NCBI GenBank assembly: GCA_013178015.1
Contig: JABLXR010000008.1
Location: forward strand, 1 to 64,000
DNA length: 64,000 bases
Direction: 5' to 3'
DNA from: Anaerolineae bacterium
Lineage (GTDB): Bacteria > Chloroflexota > Anaerolineae > DRVO01
Numbering within the stretch: position 1 is the first letter of the stretch; each line of letters opens with the position of its first letter. The notes beneath the pieces were generated by a model. It was given only the letters and a program-made list of their open reading frames with translations, ran no database searches and was not told the origin of the DNA. Both the position numbers and the translations under genes were made by a program. This document shows positions 44,033 to 52,818 of this stretch, one piece after another.

Positions 44033-44677
44033 TCACACCGGCTCCGCGGGGTCGCTACCGGGCGCCATGGCCACGGCAGGGGGCGATCGCCGGGCTCGCC
44101 AGCGCGCCACCAGGCTCACGGCCGCGAACCCGCCGATGAGCATGAGTGTGAAGGCCACTACGGCCAAGTCGAAGTACTTGTCCAGGTAGTACTTCACCGG
44201 TTCCCCGAAGATGGTGATCACCAGACCTACCAGGAAGAAGCGCCCGCCGCGGCCAAGGAGCGAGGCCGCCAGGAAGCGCTTGAAGCCCAGCCCGAACGCA
44301 CCAGCCGATATGGAGAACAGCTTGTAAGGAAGGGGGGTAAACCCGCCCACGGACACAGCCCACACGTCGTAGCGCTGGTAGTAGTCCTGCACCATCGCGA
44401 TCTTCTGCGGGCTGAAGAGGCGGCGCAGCACTGGGCGACCGCCCTTGGCACCGATGAGGAAGCCAAACGAGCCCCCCACGAGAGAGGCCAGGGTAGCCAC
44501 TCCCGCGAACACGAGAGCGCGAGACGTGGCCATCAGGGCGAGCGGTATCATCAAGACGTCCGGCGGCACGGGAAAGAAGGACGACTCAGCGAAGGCGATC
44601 ACAAAGAGAGCCAGGCTGCCGTAAGGAGTGTCGGCCCACCCGGCGGTCCACACGACCAGGTCTCGCAGTATCTCCAA
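44033..44677 (-). CDS. VTT/DedA-type (SNARE-associated) membrane protein
   Basis: 214 aa with four to five membrane segments. Family features: ALFVIAFAESSFFPVPPDVLMIPLA near the N-terminus, GGSFGFLIGAKGG, and GFTPLPYKLFSISAGAFGLGFKRF with LLGRGGRFFLVG, as in YqaA-like members. DedA/VTT proteins move or scramble lipid carriers such as undecaprenyl phosphate in other bacteria; the role here is unknown. Start: TTG 44677 with AGGAGG four bases upstream; longer in-frame starts have no SD. Confidence 0.84.
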   Translation of the reverse strand: MEILRDLVVWTAGWADTPYGSLALFVIAFAESSFFPVPPDVLMIPLALMATSRALVFAGVATLASLVGGSFGFLIGAKGGRPVLRRLFSPQKIAMVQDYYQRYDVWAVSVGGFTPLPYKLFSISAGAFGLGFKRFLAASLLGRGGRFFLVGLVITIFGEPVKYYLDKYFDLAVVAFTLMLIGGFAAVSLVARWRARRSPPAVAMAPGSDPAEPV

Positions 44678-44815
44678 GGTGCCTCCTATGACCGGACCCT
44701 CTCGGGCCCGATGGCCTGAAGCGGGGCCTCGTCTGCGGATGGCAGCAGCCTGGCTTCGCCCCACGAGACGGCTCCAGGCCCCAAGTATGCCACTGCCGGG
44801 AAGAAGCAGCAACCC

Positions 44816-44847
44816 GCCGGCTCAACACCAGCGGGCGGGGAGCCGGC
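44816..44847 (-). terminator. Possible terminator of the secreted-protein gene
   Basis: 8-bp arms GCCGGCTC (44816-44823) and GAGCCGGC (44840-44847) with a 16-base loop, 35 bases after the stop at 44883. The following minus-strand bases are T-rich (GGTTGCTGCTTCTTCC) but not a clean run. Confidence 0.45.
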
Positions 44848-44882
44848 ACAGCCTCTACGGGGGCATTCTCCTGGGAGTGCAG

Positions 44883-46649
44883 CTACTTTGTCGTGAGGGG
44901 CAGGTACGACTTGACCGGGCCGCCACTGGCGCTGCCCAGGCTTACGTCGTCGAGGTAGGCCCGGACGGTGCCATAGGTGGTGGCGCCTCCAGGGTCCAGG
45001 AGGCAGAACTCGACCGTGACCTGCCCGGCGTAGGGCGACTCATCCTCGGTGAGAGCCAGATAATGGTTCCGCCACTCAGTGTCAGTCTGGGACTGCAAGG
45101 AGGCCTTGGCAAGCACCAGCTGGGATGAGTCTCTGATCTGCACCTGGAGCACCTTGGCCATCCCACCCTCGCCCGGCTGCAGCCGATACCAGAACGAGAG
45201 CGTAGGAAGATAGGCGCCTTCGACAACAAAGTCCCGGGCGAGGCACACCCCAGTGTAGTCCATGTCGGTGGCCAGCTCCACGCTGCGTACACCGGTGTGG
45301 TAGCGATAGTCGGTGACTCGGGCCATGGGGCCAGAGGACGACCAGCCCCCCGGGACCTGTCCCGTCGTCGATTGCTCGAAGGAGCCATCGGAGACCACGT
45401 CGTCGGGTGGCATGACGGTCACGGCCACGGGGGATATGCCAGGGCCGATGAGGACGTTGTGGACCGCGGGTGGGGCTCGGAACCAGGTATCTCTGGCGAT
45501 CACCTGGTAGGCCACGTTCTCCTCGCCCGCCAGGTAGGCGTGCCCGGCGCCGTCGGTGACGGCGGAAGCGACCATGGCAGACTGGGAGCGGAGCTCGAAG
45601 GGAATGCCGGCCACAGCGTTGCCGCGGTTGTCCAGGGCGGTAGCCTCTATTACTCGGCCCAGCCGGACGGCCGCCGATTCAGCCCAAGGGCCGTGCATCT
45701 CGGCAAAGGGACCCACGTATTGAGCCCAGGCGCGCACGCGGAACGAGTACTCGTGACCAGGGACAACGAGGTTGAACTCCTGTCCGCCACTGGTGGTCTG
45801 GGTAAGCCACCGCTGCCAAGGCCCCAGGCCGTCCCGGTACTCCACGTCGTGCGAGATAACCCGAGCCTCAGTGGTCCACGCGTTAGGCACCACTGACTGC
45901 CATTTGACCTCGAATGGCCCCGCGGGCGCTGTGTCCGGAACGATAGCCTGGGACACGGGAGCCAGACGCAGCTGGGCGCCGTCTATGAAAGCCAAGTTGT
46001 CATAGGCCGCGTGGGAGACGCCTTGCAGCGCCTGCACCCGGATGTAGAAGGTAGCAGAGTATCCCGTGGCCTGAAAGGTCAGGCGGTGGCCCCAGGTGTT
46101 GCGGTCCATGTTCTTGTCAACGGGCTCGCCCCAGATGACGCTGGGGGACAGCGGGTTACGGCCGCCGGTGGGATCCACGCCGATCTGCTTCACCATCATG
46201 CCGTCAAAGTCCCTGGGATCTTCGACAGCCGAAGTCTGGTAGACGGTGAGGATGTAGGCGAGAGCCGAGTACCACTGGTCAGGCTGCAGGCCGGCCACGA
46301 TCTGGTACACGCCGGCATCGAAGGGCTCGTCGCTCTTGATGATCTGGCTGTCCCGGCCGTCAATTCGCTCCACGTTGACACCGGCAAACTGAGTGCCCTG
46401 TCTAAACTCCACTGAGTTCCCGGAGAGAACGAAGGCGTCCCAGTACTGGCCGACGCGATCGTACACGGTGAAGCCCTCGAAGGTCTCGAAAGACCAGTTC
46501 ATAACCAGGTTGGCGGCCACACCTTGTGCGCCTACTCCCTCCTCAGCCCGTGCGCCGGCGACGGGCAGAAGAGAGAGGACAGCGAGCGCGAGAACGAGGA
46601 CGGCCCCCGGGGCAAGGAAGCCGGGGCTGGGCTGGCGGGCGCGGTTCAA
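44883..46649 (-). CDS. Secreted multi-domain surface protein (carbohydrate-binding-like and Fn3-like domains)
   Basis: 588 aa. A signal peptide (hydrophobic core near 15-33, AGARAEE cleavage-like) precedes an N-terminal beta-sandwich starting NLVMNWSFETFEGF (CBM-like, residues about 45-230), an Fn3-like segment (PFEVKWQS...FRVRAWAQYVG, about 240-330), a carboxypeptidase-regulatory-like segment (ATALDNRGNAVAGIPFELR) and a second CBM-like sandwich from VVSDGSFEQSTTG to the end. The C-terminus SYLPLTTK resembles tails I associate with secreted Chloroflexota proteins. No catalytic motif is seen; ligand unknown. No LPxTG, so the window's sortase is not an obvious partner. Confidence 0.7.
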   Translation of the reverse strand: MNRARQPSPGFLAPGAVLVLALAVLSLLPVAGARAEEGVGAQGVAANLVMNWSFETFEGFTVYDRVGQYWDAFVLSGNSVEFRQGTQFAGVNVERIDGRDSQIIKSDEPFDAGVYQIVAGLQPDQWYSALAYILTVYQTSAVEDPRDFDGMMVKQIGVDPTGGRNPLSPSVIWGEPVDKNMDRNTWGHRLTFQATGYSATFYIRVQALQGVSHAAYDNLAFIDGAQLRLAPVSQAIVPDTAPAGPFEVKWQSVVPNAWTTEARVISHDVEYRDGLGPWQRWLTQTTSGGQEFNLVVPGHEYSFRVRAWAQYVGPFAEMHGPWAESAAVRLGRVIEATALDNRGNAVAGIPFELRSQSAMVASAVTDGAGHAYLAGEENVAYQVIARDTWFRAPPAVHNVLIGPGISPVAVTVMPPDDVVSDGSFEQSTTGQVPGGWSSSGPMARVTDYRYHTGVRSVELATDMDYTGVCLARDFVVEGAYLPTLSFWYRLQPGEGGMAKVLQVQIRDSSQLVLAKASLQSQTDTEWRNHYLALTEDESPYAGQVTVEFCLLDPGGATTYGTVRAYLDDVSLGSASGGPVKSYLPLTTK

Positions 46650-46779
46650 GGCTCGACCGCCATGGGTGGACGCACGGGCAGCGAAACCAAGAAGCGAAGG
46701 AGGGGGAGCACCGCATCCTCCTGCAGGGACCTGACACGGCCGAGCGCTAGGCTGCCACCGGCCGTGCTGGACTGCGGTG

Positions 46780-46788
46780 ATTATAGCA
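46780..46788 (-). promoter_or_regulatory. Extended -10 promoter of the secreted-protein gene
   Basis: TGCTATAAT on the minus strand. The predicted start near 46773 gives a leader of about 125 bases to the ATG at 46649. GTGCTATAATC here equals the element in front of the M50 protease. Confidence 0.6.
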
Positions 46789-46848
46789 CGGAGCTCCGCT
46801 CTCCCGCGACGCCCGCATTACGGCCACACAGCGGCGCGGCCCCAGCTC

Positions 46849-47601
46849 CTAGACGCTGGAACGTCCCCAGCCAGCCGCGCCTCTGACGGCGCCCACGACA
46901 AGGACGGAGATAACCACGGCCACGATCGCCTCGGGGATGCCGTGAGTGATGCCCACCAGTAGCACGCCCTCGCCCGGGATATAGGCTCGAAGCCAGGCCA
47001 TGCCCAGCACGAGAACCGTGTTGGTGAATGACCCGAAGAGTGCCCCAGCGGCGACGGCGATCGCCTCCCGGCTGCCCTTGCCCAGGAAGTAGACCATCAC
47101 GGCAGCTGCCAGAGCCACCAAAGCGAGCATGGCCCAGCCGAGCGCCGGCCGCTGAGGCAGCATCTGCACGGCGAACCAGGCGCCGAATATGGCCGTCACC
47201 GCTAGGAGGGCGGCTGTAACCCTCTTGTCCGAGCGCAGGGCGCCGGCGTACACGGCCCAGGCGACCACCCCGATGAACAGCCGTGGCAGTCCTACCACTA
47301 GTGGGTCCTTGACCGGTATGGCGGCTGGACCGATGGAGAAGAGCCCGAACGCCAGCCCAACCAGGCTGCCTACCACTGGGCCGCCCAGAATGCCTCCCAG
47401 TATCGCCGGAATGTGCATCGTGGTGGCGGAACCGGCCGGGGTGGGGACCGGAATGAGCCCAACCATGGGGACTAGCCCGAGCAGAATGGTAAGCGCACTC
47501 AGGGTACCCGCCAGAACCACTCCCCGGATGCGACGCTTCGCTGCCGACTGGGCGTCTCGATCAGGACGTTGACCTATTGCTTCACCGCCATGCGCTCCCA
47601 T
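46849..47601 (-). CDS. ECF transporter S component (substrate unknown)
   Basis: 250 aa, about six membrane segments after a hydrophilic N-terminus. GSATTMHIPAILGGILGGPVVGSLVGLAFGL and the late ITHGIPEAIVAV are typical of ECF substrate-binding S subunits for vitamins or similar small molecules. The substrate cannot be read from the sequence. Fourth gene after ecfA1-ecfA2-ecfT, with a 130-base gap. Confidence 0.82.
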   Translation of the reverse strand: MGAHGGEAIGQRPDRDAQSAAKRRIRGVVLAGTLSALTILLGLVPMVGLIPVPTPAGSATTMHIPAILGGILGGPVVGSLVGLAFGLFSIGPAAIPVKDPLVVGLPRLFIGVVAWAVYAGALRSDKRVTAALLAVTAIFGAWFAVQMLPQRPALGWAMLALVALAAAVMVYFLGKGSREAIAVAAGALFGSFTNTVLVLGMAWLRAYIPGEGVLLVGITHGIPEAIVAVVISVLVVGAVRGAAGWGRSSV

Positions 47602-47731
47602 GAACGCCTCCCATCGTGTTCGGCACTCGCGCCTGTCGTGGGTCCGGGCCGGGGGAGTGCGGGGACTGCCCTGTCACTGCACTGCAGCGCCCGGGCACAA
47701 GGCGGACAGGACTGCTGTCTCTATACAAACA

Positions 47732-48583
47732 CTACCAGGGGAAGGAGTTGCGCAGCAAGACCAGGCCAAACGAGATAGCACAGGCCGCCGCGAGAGCGAT
47801 CCGGTCACGAGCCTGGAACCGGAGAGTGAGCAGGTGGGTGCGGCCTTTCCCCCCCACGTAGCAGCGCGCCTCCATGGCTGTAGCCAACTCCTCGGTTCGC
47901 CGCAGGGCGTCGGCGAAGAGCGGCACCAGGAGCACGGCTACCTGGCGGGAGTTGCGGATGAGGGCCAGCCGGCCTGTCTCCCACTTTGCCCCCCGGGATA
48001 GCTGGGCTTTCACCGTGTCCTCCAACTCCAGGGCAAAGAGAGGCAAGAACCTCAGGGCCAGGGTGAGCACGAGGGCCAACTCGTGTCCCGGGAAACCGAT
48101 GGCGGAGAAGGGTCTGAACACACCCTCGATGCCATGAGCCAAGCTGGGCATGGGAGTGGTGTTGGTGAGCAGGGTGGTAAGGAACCAGAACTCGATCAGG
48201 CGTGATACGGAGATGATAGCCAGCCGCATCCCGGCGTTGGTCATGACGAACGGACCCCATTGCCACAGCACCGCAGGTTCGGTGGTGGGGCCGAAGCCGC
48301 CCCGGAAGAAGAGCATCTGGATGGCGGCGAAGGCGATCACGTACGGGACCAGGGGGCCGAGCCCCGAGACCACGTGCCGCGGATGGATGCGGGAGAGGAC
48401 AGACAGTGACAGCACTGTCGCCAGCAGCAAGACAGCGGCGACGTAAGAAGCATTGGTGATGATTGCCAAAGATAGCGCCGCTACCGCCAGTATCTTGGTG
48501 CGCGGGTCGAGCGAGTGCACCACAGACTGTCGGGGCAGGTACTGCCCGAAGGTCAGGTGGCGCAGGTAGGCAAGATCCTGCAT
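47732..48583 (-). CDS. ecfT: ECF transporter transmembrane component EcfT
   Basis: 283 aa; couples the ATPases to the S component. Seen: VHSLDPRTKILAVAAL at the N-terminus, LTLALRFLPLFALELEDTVKAQLSRG (coupling-helix region with an Ala-Arg-type motif) and DALRRTEELATAMEARCY (second coupling motif). Five to six membrane helices. The ATG overlaps ecfA2 by 31 bases. Confidence 0.9.
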   Translation of the reverse strand: MQDLAYLRHLTFGQYLPRQSVVHSLDPRTKILAVAALSLAIITNASYVAAVLLLATVLSLSVLSRIHPRHVVSGLGPLVPYVIAFAAIQMLFFRGGFGPTTEPAVLWQWGPFVMTNAGMRLAIISVSRLIEFWFLTTLLTNTTPMPSLAHGIEGVFRPFSAIGFPGHELALVLTLALRFLPLFALELEDTVKAQLSRGAKWETGRLALIRNSRQVAVLLVPLFADALRRTEELATAMEARCYVGGKGRTHLLTLRFQARDRIALAAACAISFGLVLLRNSFPW

Positions 48584-49413
48584 ATCTCCCTCGCCACAGA
48601 ATCGGGCTTCAGTGAGTTGGGTGACAGCTCATGGCCGGCGGCCGCCAGCAGCTCGAGTATGCGCCCTACCTCAGGTAACTCCAAAGAGTGGCGCCTGAAG
48701 AGCCCCGCGTGCCGCCAGACTTCGGGGGCCTGCACGTCTCCCTCCACCCGTCCATCGCTCAGGACCACGAGCCGGTCGGCGATGGCGGGCACGTCTTCCA
48801 CTCCAGTGCTGGCCACCAGGAAGGTGGAGCCCTCCTGCCGGAGCCTCTCGATCAAGTCCAGAACCGCCCGGCGCGACTCAGGATCGAGACCGGCGGTGGG
48901 CTCGTCCAGGAGGATGAGCTCGGGCCGAGAGGCGAGGACACCGGCGAGGGCGACCTTCCGCTTCTCGCCACCGCTGAGGTTGAAGGTACGCCGGTCCTTG
49001 AACTCCTCGAAGCCTAGGCCGACGCTCTCCATGGCCCAGCGGACTCGCTCCCGGACCTCTGAGTGGGAGAGACCGGCCTGTCGGGGCCCGAAGGCCACGT
49101 CATCGCCCACGAAACGCTCGATGAGCTGGGCCTCAGAGCGCTGAAGCAGCAGCCCCACCCTCAGGCGTAGAGCGCCAAGCGCACGCGGGTTGTGCGTGTC
49201 CACCCCAAGCACCAGAGCCTGCCCAGGGCGAGCCGGGCGGTAGAGCCCGCGGCAGATCTGGAGCAGGGTGCTCTTGCCCGCTCCCGTCTCGCCCACCAGG
49301 GCCACTATCTCCCCTTCCTCCACCCGGAGCGACACCTCTCGAAGAGCGGGGGCCGCCATGGCGGTGCCCTCCAAGTACGTGTAGCTGAGATCGTGCAGCT
49401 CGATCGCGCTCAC
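48553..49413 (-). CDS. ecfA2: ECF transporter ATPase (second)
   Basis: 286 aa ABC ATPase. Walker A GETGAGKST, Q-loop region LLLQRSEAQLI, signature NLSGGEKRKVALAG, Walker B LILLDEPTAGLD, and a switch that reads VASTGVED, where the usual His is replaced by Gly. The missing switch His suggests this half site is weak, as happens in heteromeric ABC pairs. Overlaps ecfA1 by four bases. Confidence 0.9.
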   Translation of the reverse strand: MSAIELHDLSYTYLEGTAMAAPALREVSLRVEEGEIVALVGETGAGKSTLLQICRGLYRPARPGQALVLGVDTHNPRALGALRLRVGLLLQRSEAQLIERFVGDDVAFGPRQAGLSHSEVRERVRWAMESVGLGFEEFKDRRTFNLSGGEKRKVALAGVLASRPELILLDEPTAGLDPESRRAVLDLIERLRQEGSTFLVASTGVEDVPAIADRLVVLSDGRVEGDVQAPEVWRHAGLFRRHSLELPEVGRILELLAAAGHELSPNSLKPDSVAREICRILPTCAT

Positions 49414-50264
49414 GCCGGCCTGCAGCAGAACTCGAGGACTGCCTTCGCCACCTCCTCCGGCCGGTGGAGGCCGCGAGGGAAGAAGGGTCTACGGCGATGG
49501 ACTTCGCGCGCTACCTGGCTCGCCGGGGGCGCGGCGAGACCCAGCTGGGCCATGAGGTCATCGTCCTTGAGGAGATCCATTGGCGGGCCGTCGTAGGCCA
49601 GGTGGCCACGATCCAGGGCAAGCACTCTCCGGGCCTCCAGCGCTTCGGAGAGGTTGTGGGTGACAACTATCACGGACACTCCATTGAGGTGCACTTGCCG
49701 GGCTACAGCCAGCACCCGGTCTCGGGCCACAGGATCGAGCATGGAGGTAGCCTCGTCCAGGATCAGGCAGCGAGGATGCATCGCCAGGGCGCCGGCGATG
49801 GCCACGAGCTGCTTCTCGCCCTCCGAGAGGAGATGCGGGGCCCGCTCGCGTTGCTCCCACATGCCAACTGTCTCCAGTGCCTCTCTCACCCGCAGGCGAA
49901 GCTCGGGCGTGGGAATGCCCAGGTTCTCCGGACCGAAGGCAACGTCGTGCTCGACTACCGTGGCCACGATCTGGTTGTCTGGCACCTGGAACACCATGGC
50001 CACGGTGCTCCGCACTGGCAACTCGGTTCCTGGTTCCCTAGTGTCCATACCCCGGACCAGGATCCGCCCGGGGTTCGGCAGCAGAAGGCCATTCATGAGG
50101 CGACACAGAGTGGACTTGCCACAGCCATTGCGGCCGACCAGGGCCACGTACTCGCCCGGCTGCACCTGAAGGCTGATATCGGTTATGGCGGCCGTGCCAT
50201 CGGGGTACCGGTAGCTGGCCCCCTCGACCTGTATCAGGGGAGCGTCGGATGGGGCGCGGTTCAA
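49410..50264 (-). CDS. ecfA1: ECF transporter ATPase (first)
   Basis: 284 aa from this start. Walker A GRNGCGKST, Q-loop FQVPDNQIVA, signature LLSEGEKQLVAIAG, Walker B CLILDEATSMLD, and switch VTHNLSEAL (His present). TTG 50264 has AGAGG about 10 bases upstream and lies after a -10 at 50294-50299; in-frame TTG 50333 and GTG 50291 lie upstream of the predicted transcript start, so I prefer 50264. First gene of the A1-A2-T-S unit. Confidence 0.88.
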   Translation of the reverse strand: MNRAPSDAPLIQVEGASYRYPDGTAAITDISLQVQPGEYVALVGRNGCGKSTLCRLMNGLLLPNPGRILVRGMDTREPGTELPVRSTVAMVFQVPDNQIVATVVEHDVAFGPENLGIPTPELRLRVREALETVGMWEQRERAPHLLSEGEKQLVAIAGALAMHPRCLILDEATSMLDPVARDRVLAVARQVHLNGVSVIVVTHNLSEALEARRVLALDRGHLAYDGPPMDLLKDDDLMAQLGLAAPPASQVAREVHRRRPFFPRGLHRPEEVAKAVLEFCCRPA

Positions 50265-50293
50265 TGGCTCTGCCTCTGGGGATAGGTGCACTG

Positions 50294-50302
50294 ATTCTAG
50301 CA
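50294..50302 (-). promoter_or_regulatory. Extended -10 promoter of the ECF operon
   Basis: TGCTAGAAT on the minus strand, again with TGC before the -10 and no clear -35. Predicted start near 50287. Confidence 0.5.
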
Positions 50303-50863
50303 CCCGAGAGGCACCACGCGAAACGTGAGGCAATGGGCAGAAGGCCTAGTGCCGGCCAGCGGCGACGCCAGAGCTTAGGATCGAGAGCACAAGCTCACCC
50401 AAGCTGAGGTGGCGTGGGACAGGCCCGCGCAGACCGGCATGGGTGGTCTGTTCACAGGCCGTCAGGGCAGGCTCCGCAGCCGGCCAGCAGAGCGAGGCGA
50501 TGGTGTCCAAATCCCTTTTGAGGGGCAGGTTCTCCCCGGGCGCGGTCGGCACGTGGAGGCAGGGCGCGCGCGGGGGAGCCTGCCCCTCGGGCGGGGGTGC
50601 CCCGGGCGCAGAAGACACGGGGGGACGGCGCGCGTGGGCGCGCGCTCCTCGGCGAAAGGTGTGTCAGGGGCGGTGGGCACGTGGAGACAGAGCGCAGGCG
50701 TCGGCATGGCTCGACCCAAGGTGCGGCTGAAATGCAGTCGGAGCTTGCTCTCGTAGTCTGGGCGCAGCGGGGGACCCGAGCGGCGGTGCTGGCTGGAATC
50801 CGTCTCGCCGGTCGGGGGTCGGGCGCGGTCACGCGGTGACTGGCTCGGCAGCGACACGGGGCC
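50303..50863. other. Intergenic region with a tandem repeat of about 64 bases
   Basis: No convincing gene. From about 50537 to 50705 it holds roughly 2.7 imperfect copies of a 64-base unit. GGCACGTGGAGGCAG (50548-50562) recurs as GGCACGTGGAGACAG (50676-50690), with a degenerate middle copy containing GACACGGGGGGAC. Very GC-rich. Overlapping frames encode only repetitive Arg/Gly/Pro peptides. Confidence 0.5.
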
Positions 50864-50869
50864 TAGAAT
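50864..50869 (+). promoter_or_regulatory. Probable -10 of the DUF6391-holA unit
   Basis: TAGAAT on the plus strand with a poor -35; predicted start near 50876, then GGGAGG (50888-50893) and TTG at 50899. Confidence 0.4.
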
Positions 50870-50898
50870 GGGCCCCAGGCGTAGTGTGGGAGGCTAGC

Positions 50899-51426
50899 TT
50901 GAGCAGTTCGGTGACGCGGATGTTGCGGCGCCTCACCTCGGGGGCCTTATCCATGTGGGGGACGGTCCGGCGCAACCATGCCCTAGAGCATGCCACTGTT
51001 CATCTCCTGGGGCGATGGAATCCATCGCTGAAGGTGGTGGGTCGCAGCACGGCTGGGGGGTTCTACCTCTATGGCCAGGTGGAAACCGCGGCCGTGGCTC
51101 GGGCCGCCAGCGAGGCTCTGGTGGAGTTGCAGCGGGACCCGGAACTGGCGGTCCACCCTCGCTGCGGCACCAACCTGGCCGTCACCGGACTCATTGCGGG
51201 CCTGGCCGCCTTTGCGGCCGACAGCACGCGCGGGCGCTCCCGGGCCATGGCCCTCCCACAGGTGCTGTTGGCGTCTCTTTGGGGGGTTCTCGCCGCCCAG
51301 CCGCTGGGCACCGCAGTACAGCGCTCCATCACCACCAACCCCGACGTGGCGGGGGCGCGGATAGGGCCCATTCGGCGGCGGGAGGGCAAGCCCGTGACTC
51401 ACTTCGTCTCGGTGATCTGGGAGTAG
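50899..51426 (+). CDS. DUF6391 family protein
   Basis: 175 aa. TVRRNHALEHATVHLL, GGFYLYGQVET, AVHPRCGTNLAVTGLIAGLAA and a hydrophobic pair near the C-terminus match the DUF6391 pattern (His-Glu-His and CGTN motifs). The motifs look metal-binding or catalytic, but no function is known to me. TTG start has GGGAGG five bases upstream; the frame is open further upstream without an SD. Ends three bases before holA. Confidence 0.75.
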   Translation: MSSSVTRMLRRLTSGALSMWGTVRRNHALEHATVHLLGRWNPSLKVVGRSTAGGFYLYGQVETAAVARAASEALVELQRDPELAVHPRCGTNLAVTGLIAGLAAFAADSTRGRSRAMALPQVLLASLWGVLAAQPLGTAVQRSITTNPDVAGARIGPIRRREGKPVTHFVSVIWE

Positions 51427-51429
51427 CCT

Positions 51430-52404
51430 GTGCTGAGGCTATTCTACGGCGACGATCGGGTATCGCTCGACGCCGAGGTCGCCCGTCACGTCGCCAGCGG
51501 TGGCCGATCGGCGGTGGTGATGAACGTCGTCCGGTTGGACGGCAGTGTGGTGGACCTGGAGGAGTTGGCCAGCATCTGTTGCAGCCTGCCCTTCTTCGGG
51601 GGCACCCGAGTGGTGGTGGTGCGCGACCTGATGGAGCGTCTTCGCAGTGCCTCGAAGCAGGAGCGATCGGCCCTACTGGCAGCCCTGCAGCACATGCCTG
51701 CCAGCACTGAGCTACTGGTGGTCGAGCCTGACCTGCACCGGGAGCCGGAGTCGCACCCACTGCACGAGCTGGCGCAGAGACAGGGAGAGGTACGCGCCTT
51801 CAGCCTGACGACCGAGGGAGACGTGGAGGGCTGGATAGAGCGCCGAGCGGCGGCCCTGGGGGTGCGGTTGGGCCGCGACGCGGCCGCCGAGCTGCACCGC
51901 CGAGTGGGAGATAGCGCCGTCGCTCTGGAGGCGGAGCTGGAGAAGCTGGCGGCGTTCTCTCTAGACGCGGGCCCGGTCCAGGTGCAGGATGTACGTGAGT
52001 TGGTGGTGGCCAGCCCAGAAAGCAGCGTGTTCGACCTGGTGGAGGCAATAGGCCGAAGGGAGACAGGCCGGGCATTGGCCCGCCTAGAGGACCTGCTGAT
52101 ACGCCAGACGGAGTCGGCCTTGGCCCTGTTGGGCATGGTCTCTCGTCAGTTCCGCCTGCTGTTGATGGCCAAAGACTTGGTGGAGGCGCGGACCAGCCAG
52201 GCGGCTCTGGCTCAAGAGCTATCGGTGCCTCCATGGCTGGTCAATCGCTTCGTGGCCCAGAGCCGGCTCTTCACCATGGCCGAGCTGGAGCAGGCGCTAG
52301 AGAAGGCTCTGCGGGCCGACTACGCTCTTAAAGGAGGAACCAATGCCTCCGAGGCGGCAGTTCTGACGCAGCTGGTGGTGGAGCTGACCGGGAGCGGGGA
52401 GTAG
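51430..52404 (+). CDS. holA: DNA polymerase III delta subunit
   Basis: Loads the sliding clamp as part of the clamp-loader complex. 324 aa. AAA+-like fold: LRLFYGDDRVSLDAEV at the N-terminus, LPFFGGTRVVVVRDL, a three-helix lid (LEAELEKLAAF) and a C-terminal collar (LLRQ-type ESALALLGMVSRQFRLLLMAKDL; YALKGG near the end). It faces rpsT, a common genomic neighbour. GTG start. Confidence 0.92.
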   Translation: MLRLFYGDDRVSLDAEVARHVASGGRSAVVMNVVRLDGSVVDLEELASICCSLPFFGGTRVVVVRDLMERLRSASKQERSALLAALQHMPASTELLVVEPDLHREPESHPLHELAQRQGEVRAFSLTTEGDVEGWIERRAAALGVRLGRDAAAELHRRVGDSAVALEAELEKLAAFSLDAGPVQVQDVRELVVASPESSVFDLVEAIGRRETGRALARLEDLLIRQTESALALLGMVSRQFRLLLMAKDLVEARTSQAALAQELSVPPWLVNRFVAQSRLFTMAELEQALEKALRADYALKGGTNASEAAVLTQLVVELTGSGE

Positions 52405-52417
52405 GAACTCAGGAACT

Positions 52418-52438
52418 CGCCCCCGAGTGGCGGGGGCG
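52418..52438 (+). terminator. Terminator between the convergent holA and rpsT
   Basis: CGCCCCC (52418-52424) with GGGGGCG (52432-52438), 7-base loop, followed on the plus strand by TCTGTCTC. Could serve both genes. Confidence 0.6.
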
Positions 52439-52470
52439 TCTGTCTCACGGCATGGCGCAGCTTAGCCAAG

Positions 52471-52743
52471 CTATTCCATCTGCCCGATGCGGTTGAGTTG
52501 CCGCATGAGACGGGCTTTGCGGCGCGAGGCATTGTTGCGGTGGATTATGCCCTTCTGAGCGGCCTTGTCGAGCGCCACCACGGCCTGGCGGACGGCTTCC
52601 TGGGCGAGCTCGATGTCGCCCTCGACGAGCGCGACACGAGCCTTCTTCACGTACGTGCGGGTGGCAGACCGCACCATGCGGTTGCGCCGCCGCCGCCGTT
52701 CGTTCTGTCGGGCAGCCTTGACGGCTGACTGCGTGTTCGCCAA
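52471..52743 (-). CDS. rpsT: Ribosomal protein S20
   Basis: Primary-binding protein of the 30S body. 90 aa from this start: ANTQSAVKAARQNERRRRRN, RSATRTYVKKARVAL, ALDKAAQKGIIHRNNASRRKARL, all typical. TTG 52743 gives the canonical N-terminus (M)ANTQSA and has GAGGAGG nine bases upstream; ATG 52752 touches the SD and is less likely. The frame is open further upstream but lies across its promoter. Confidence 0.95.
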   Translation of the reverse strand: MANTQSAVKAARQNERRRRRNRMVRSATRTYVKKARVALVEGDIELAQEAVRQAVVALDKAAQKGIIHRNNASRRKARLMRQLNRIGQME

Positions 52744-52779
52744 CGGTTGCATCCTCCTCGATCTCTGGCTCAAACAAAT

Positions 52780-52808
52780 AGTATAGGTCCGCGGCGGCCC
52801 CCTGTCCA
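52780..52808 (-). promoter_or_regulatory. Promoter of rpsT
   Basis: Minus strand TGGACA (52803-52808), 17 bases, TATACT (52780-52785). The insertion sequence ends about ten bases upstream of this -35, so the promoter was spared. Confidence 0.7.
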
Positions 52809-52818
52809 GTTTGCGCAT

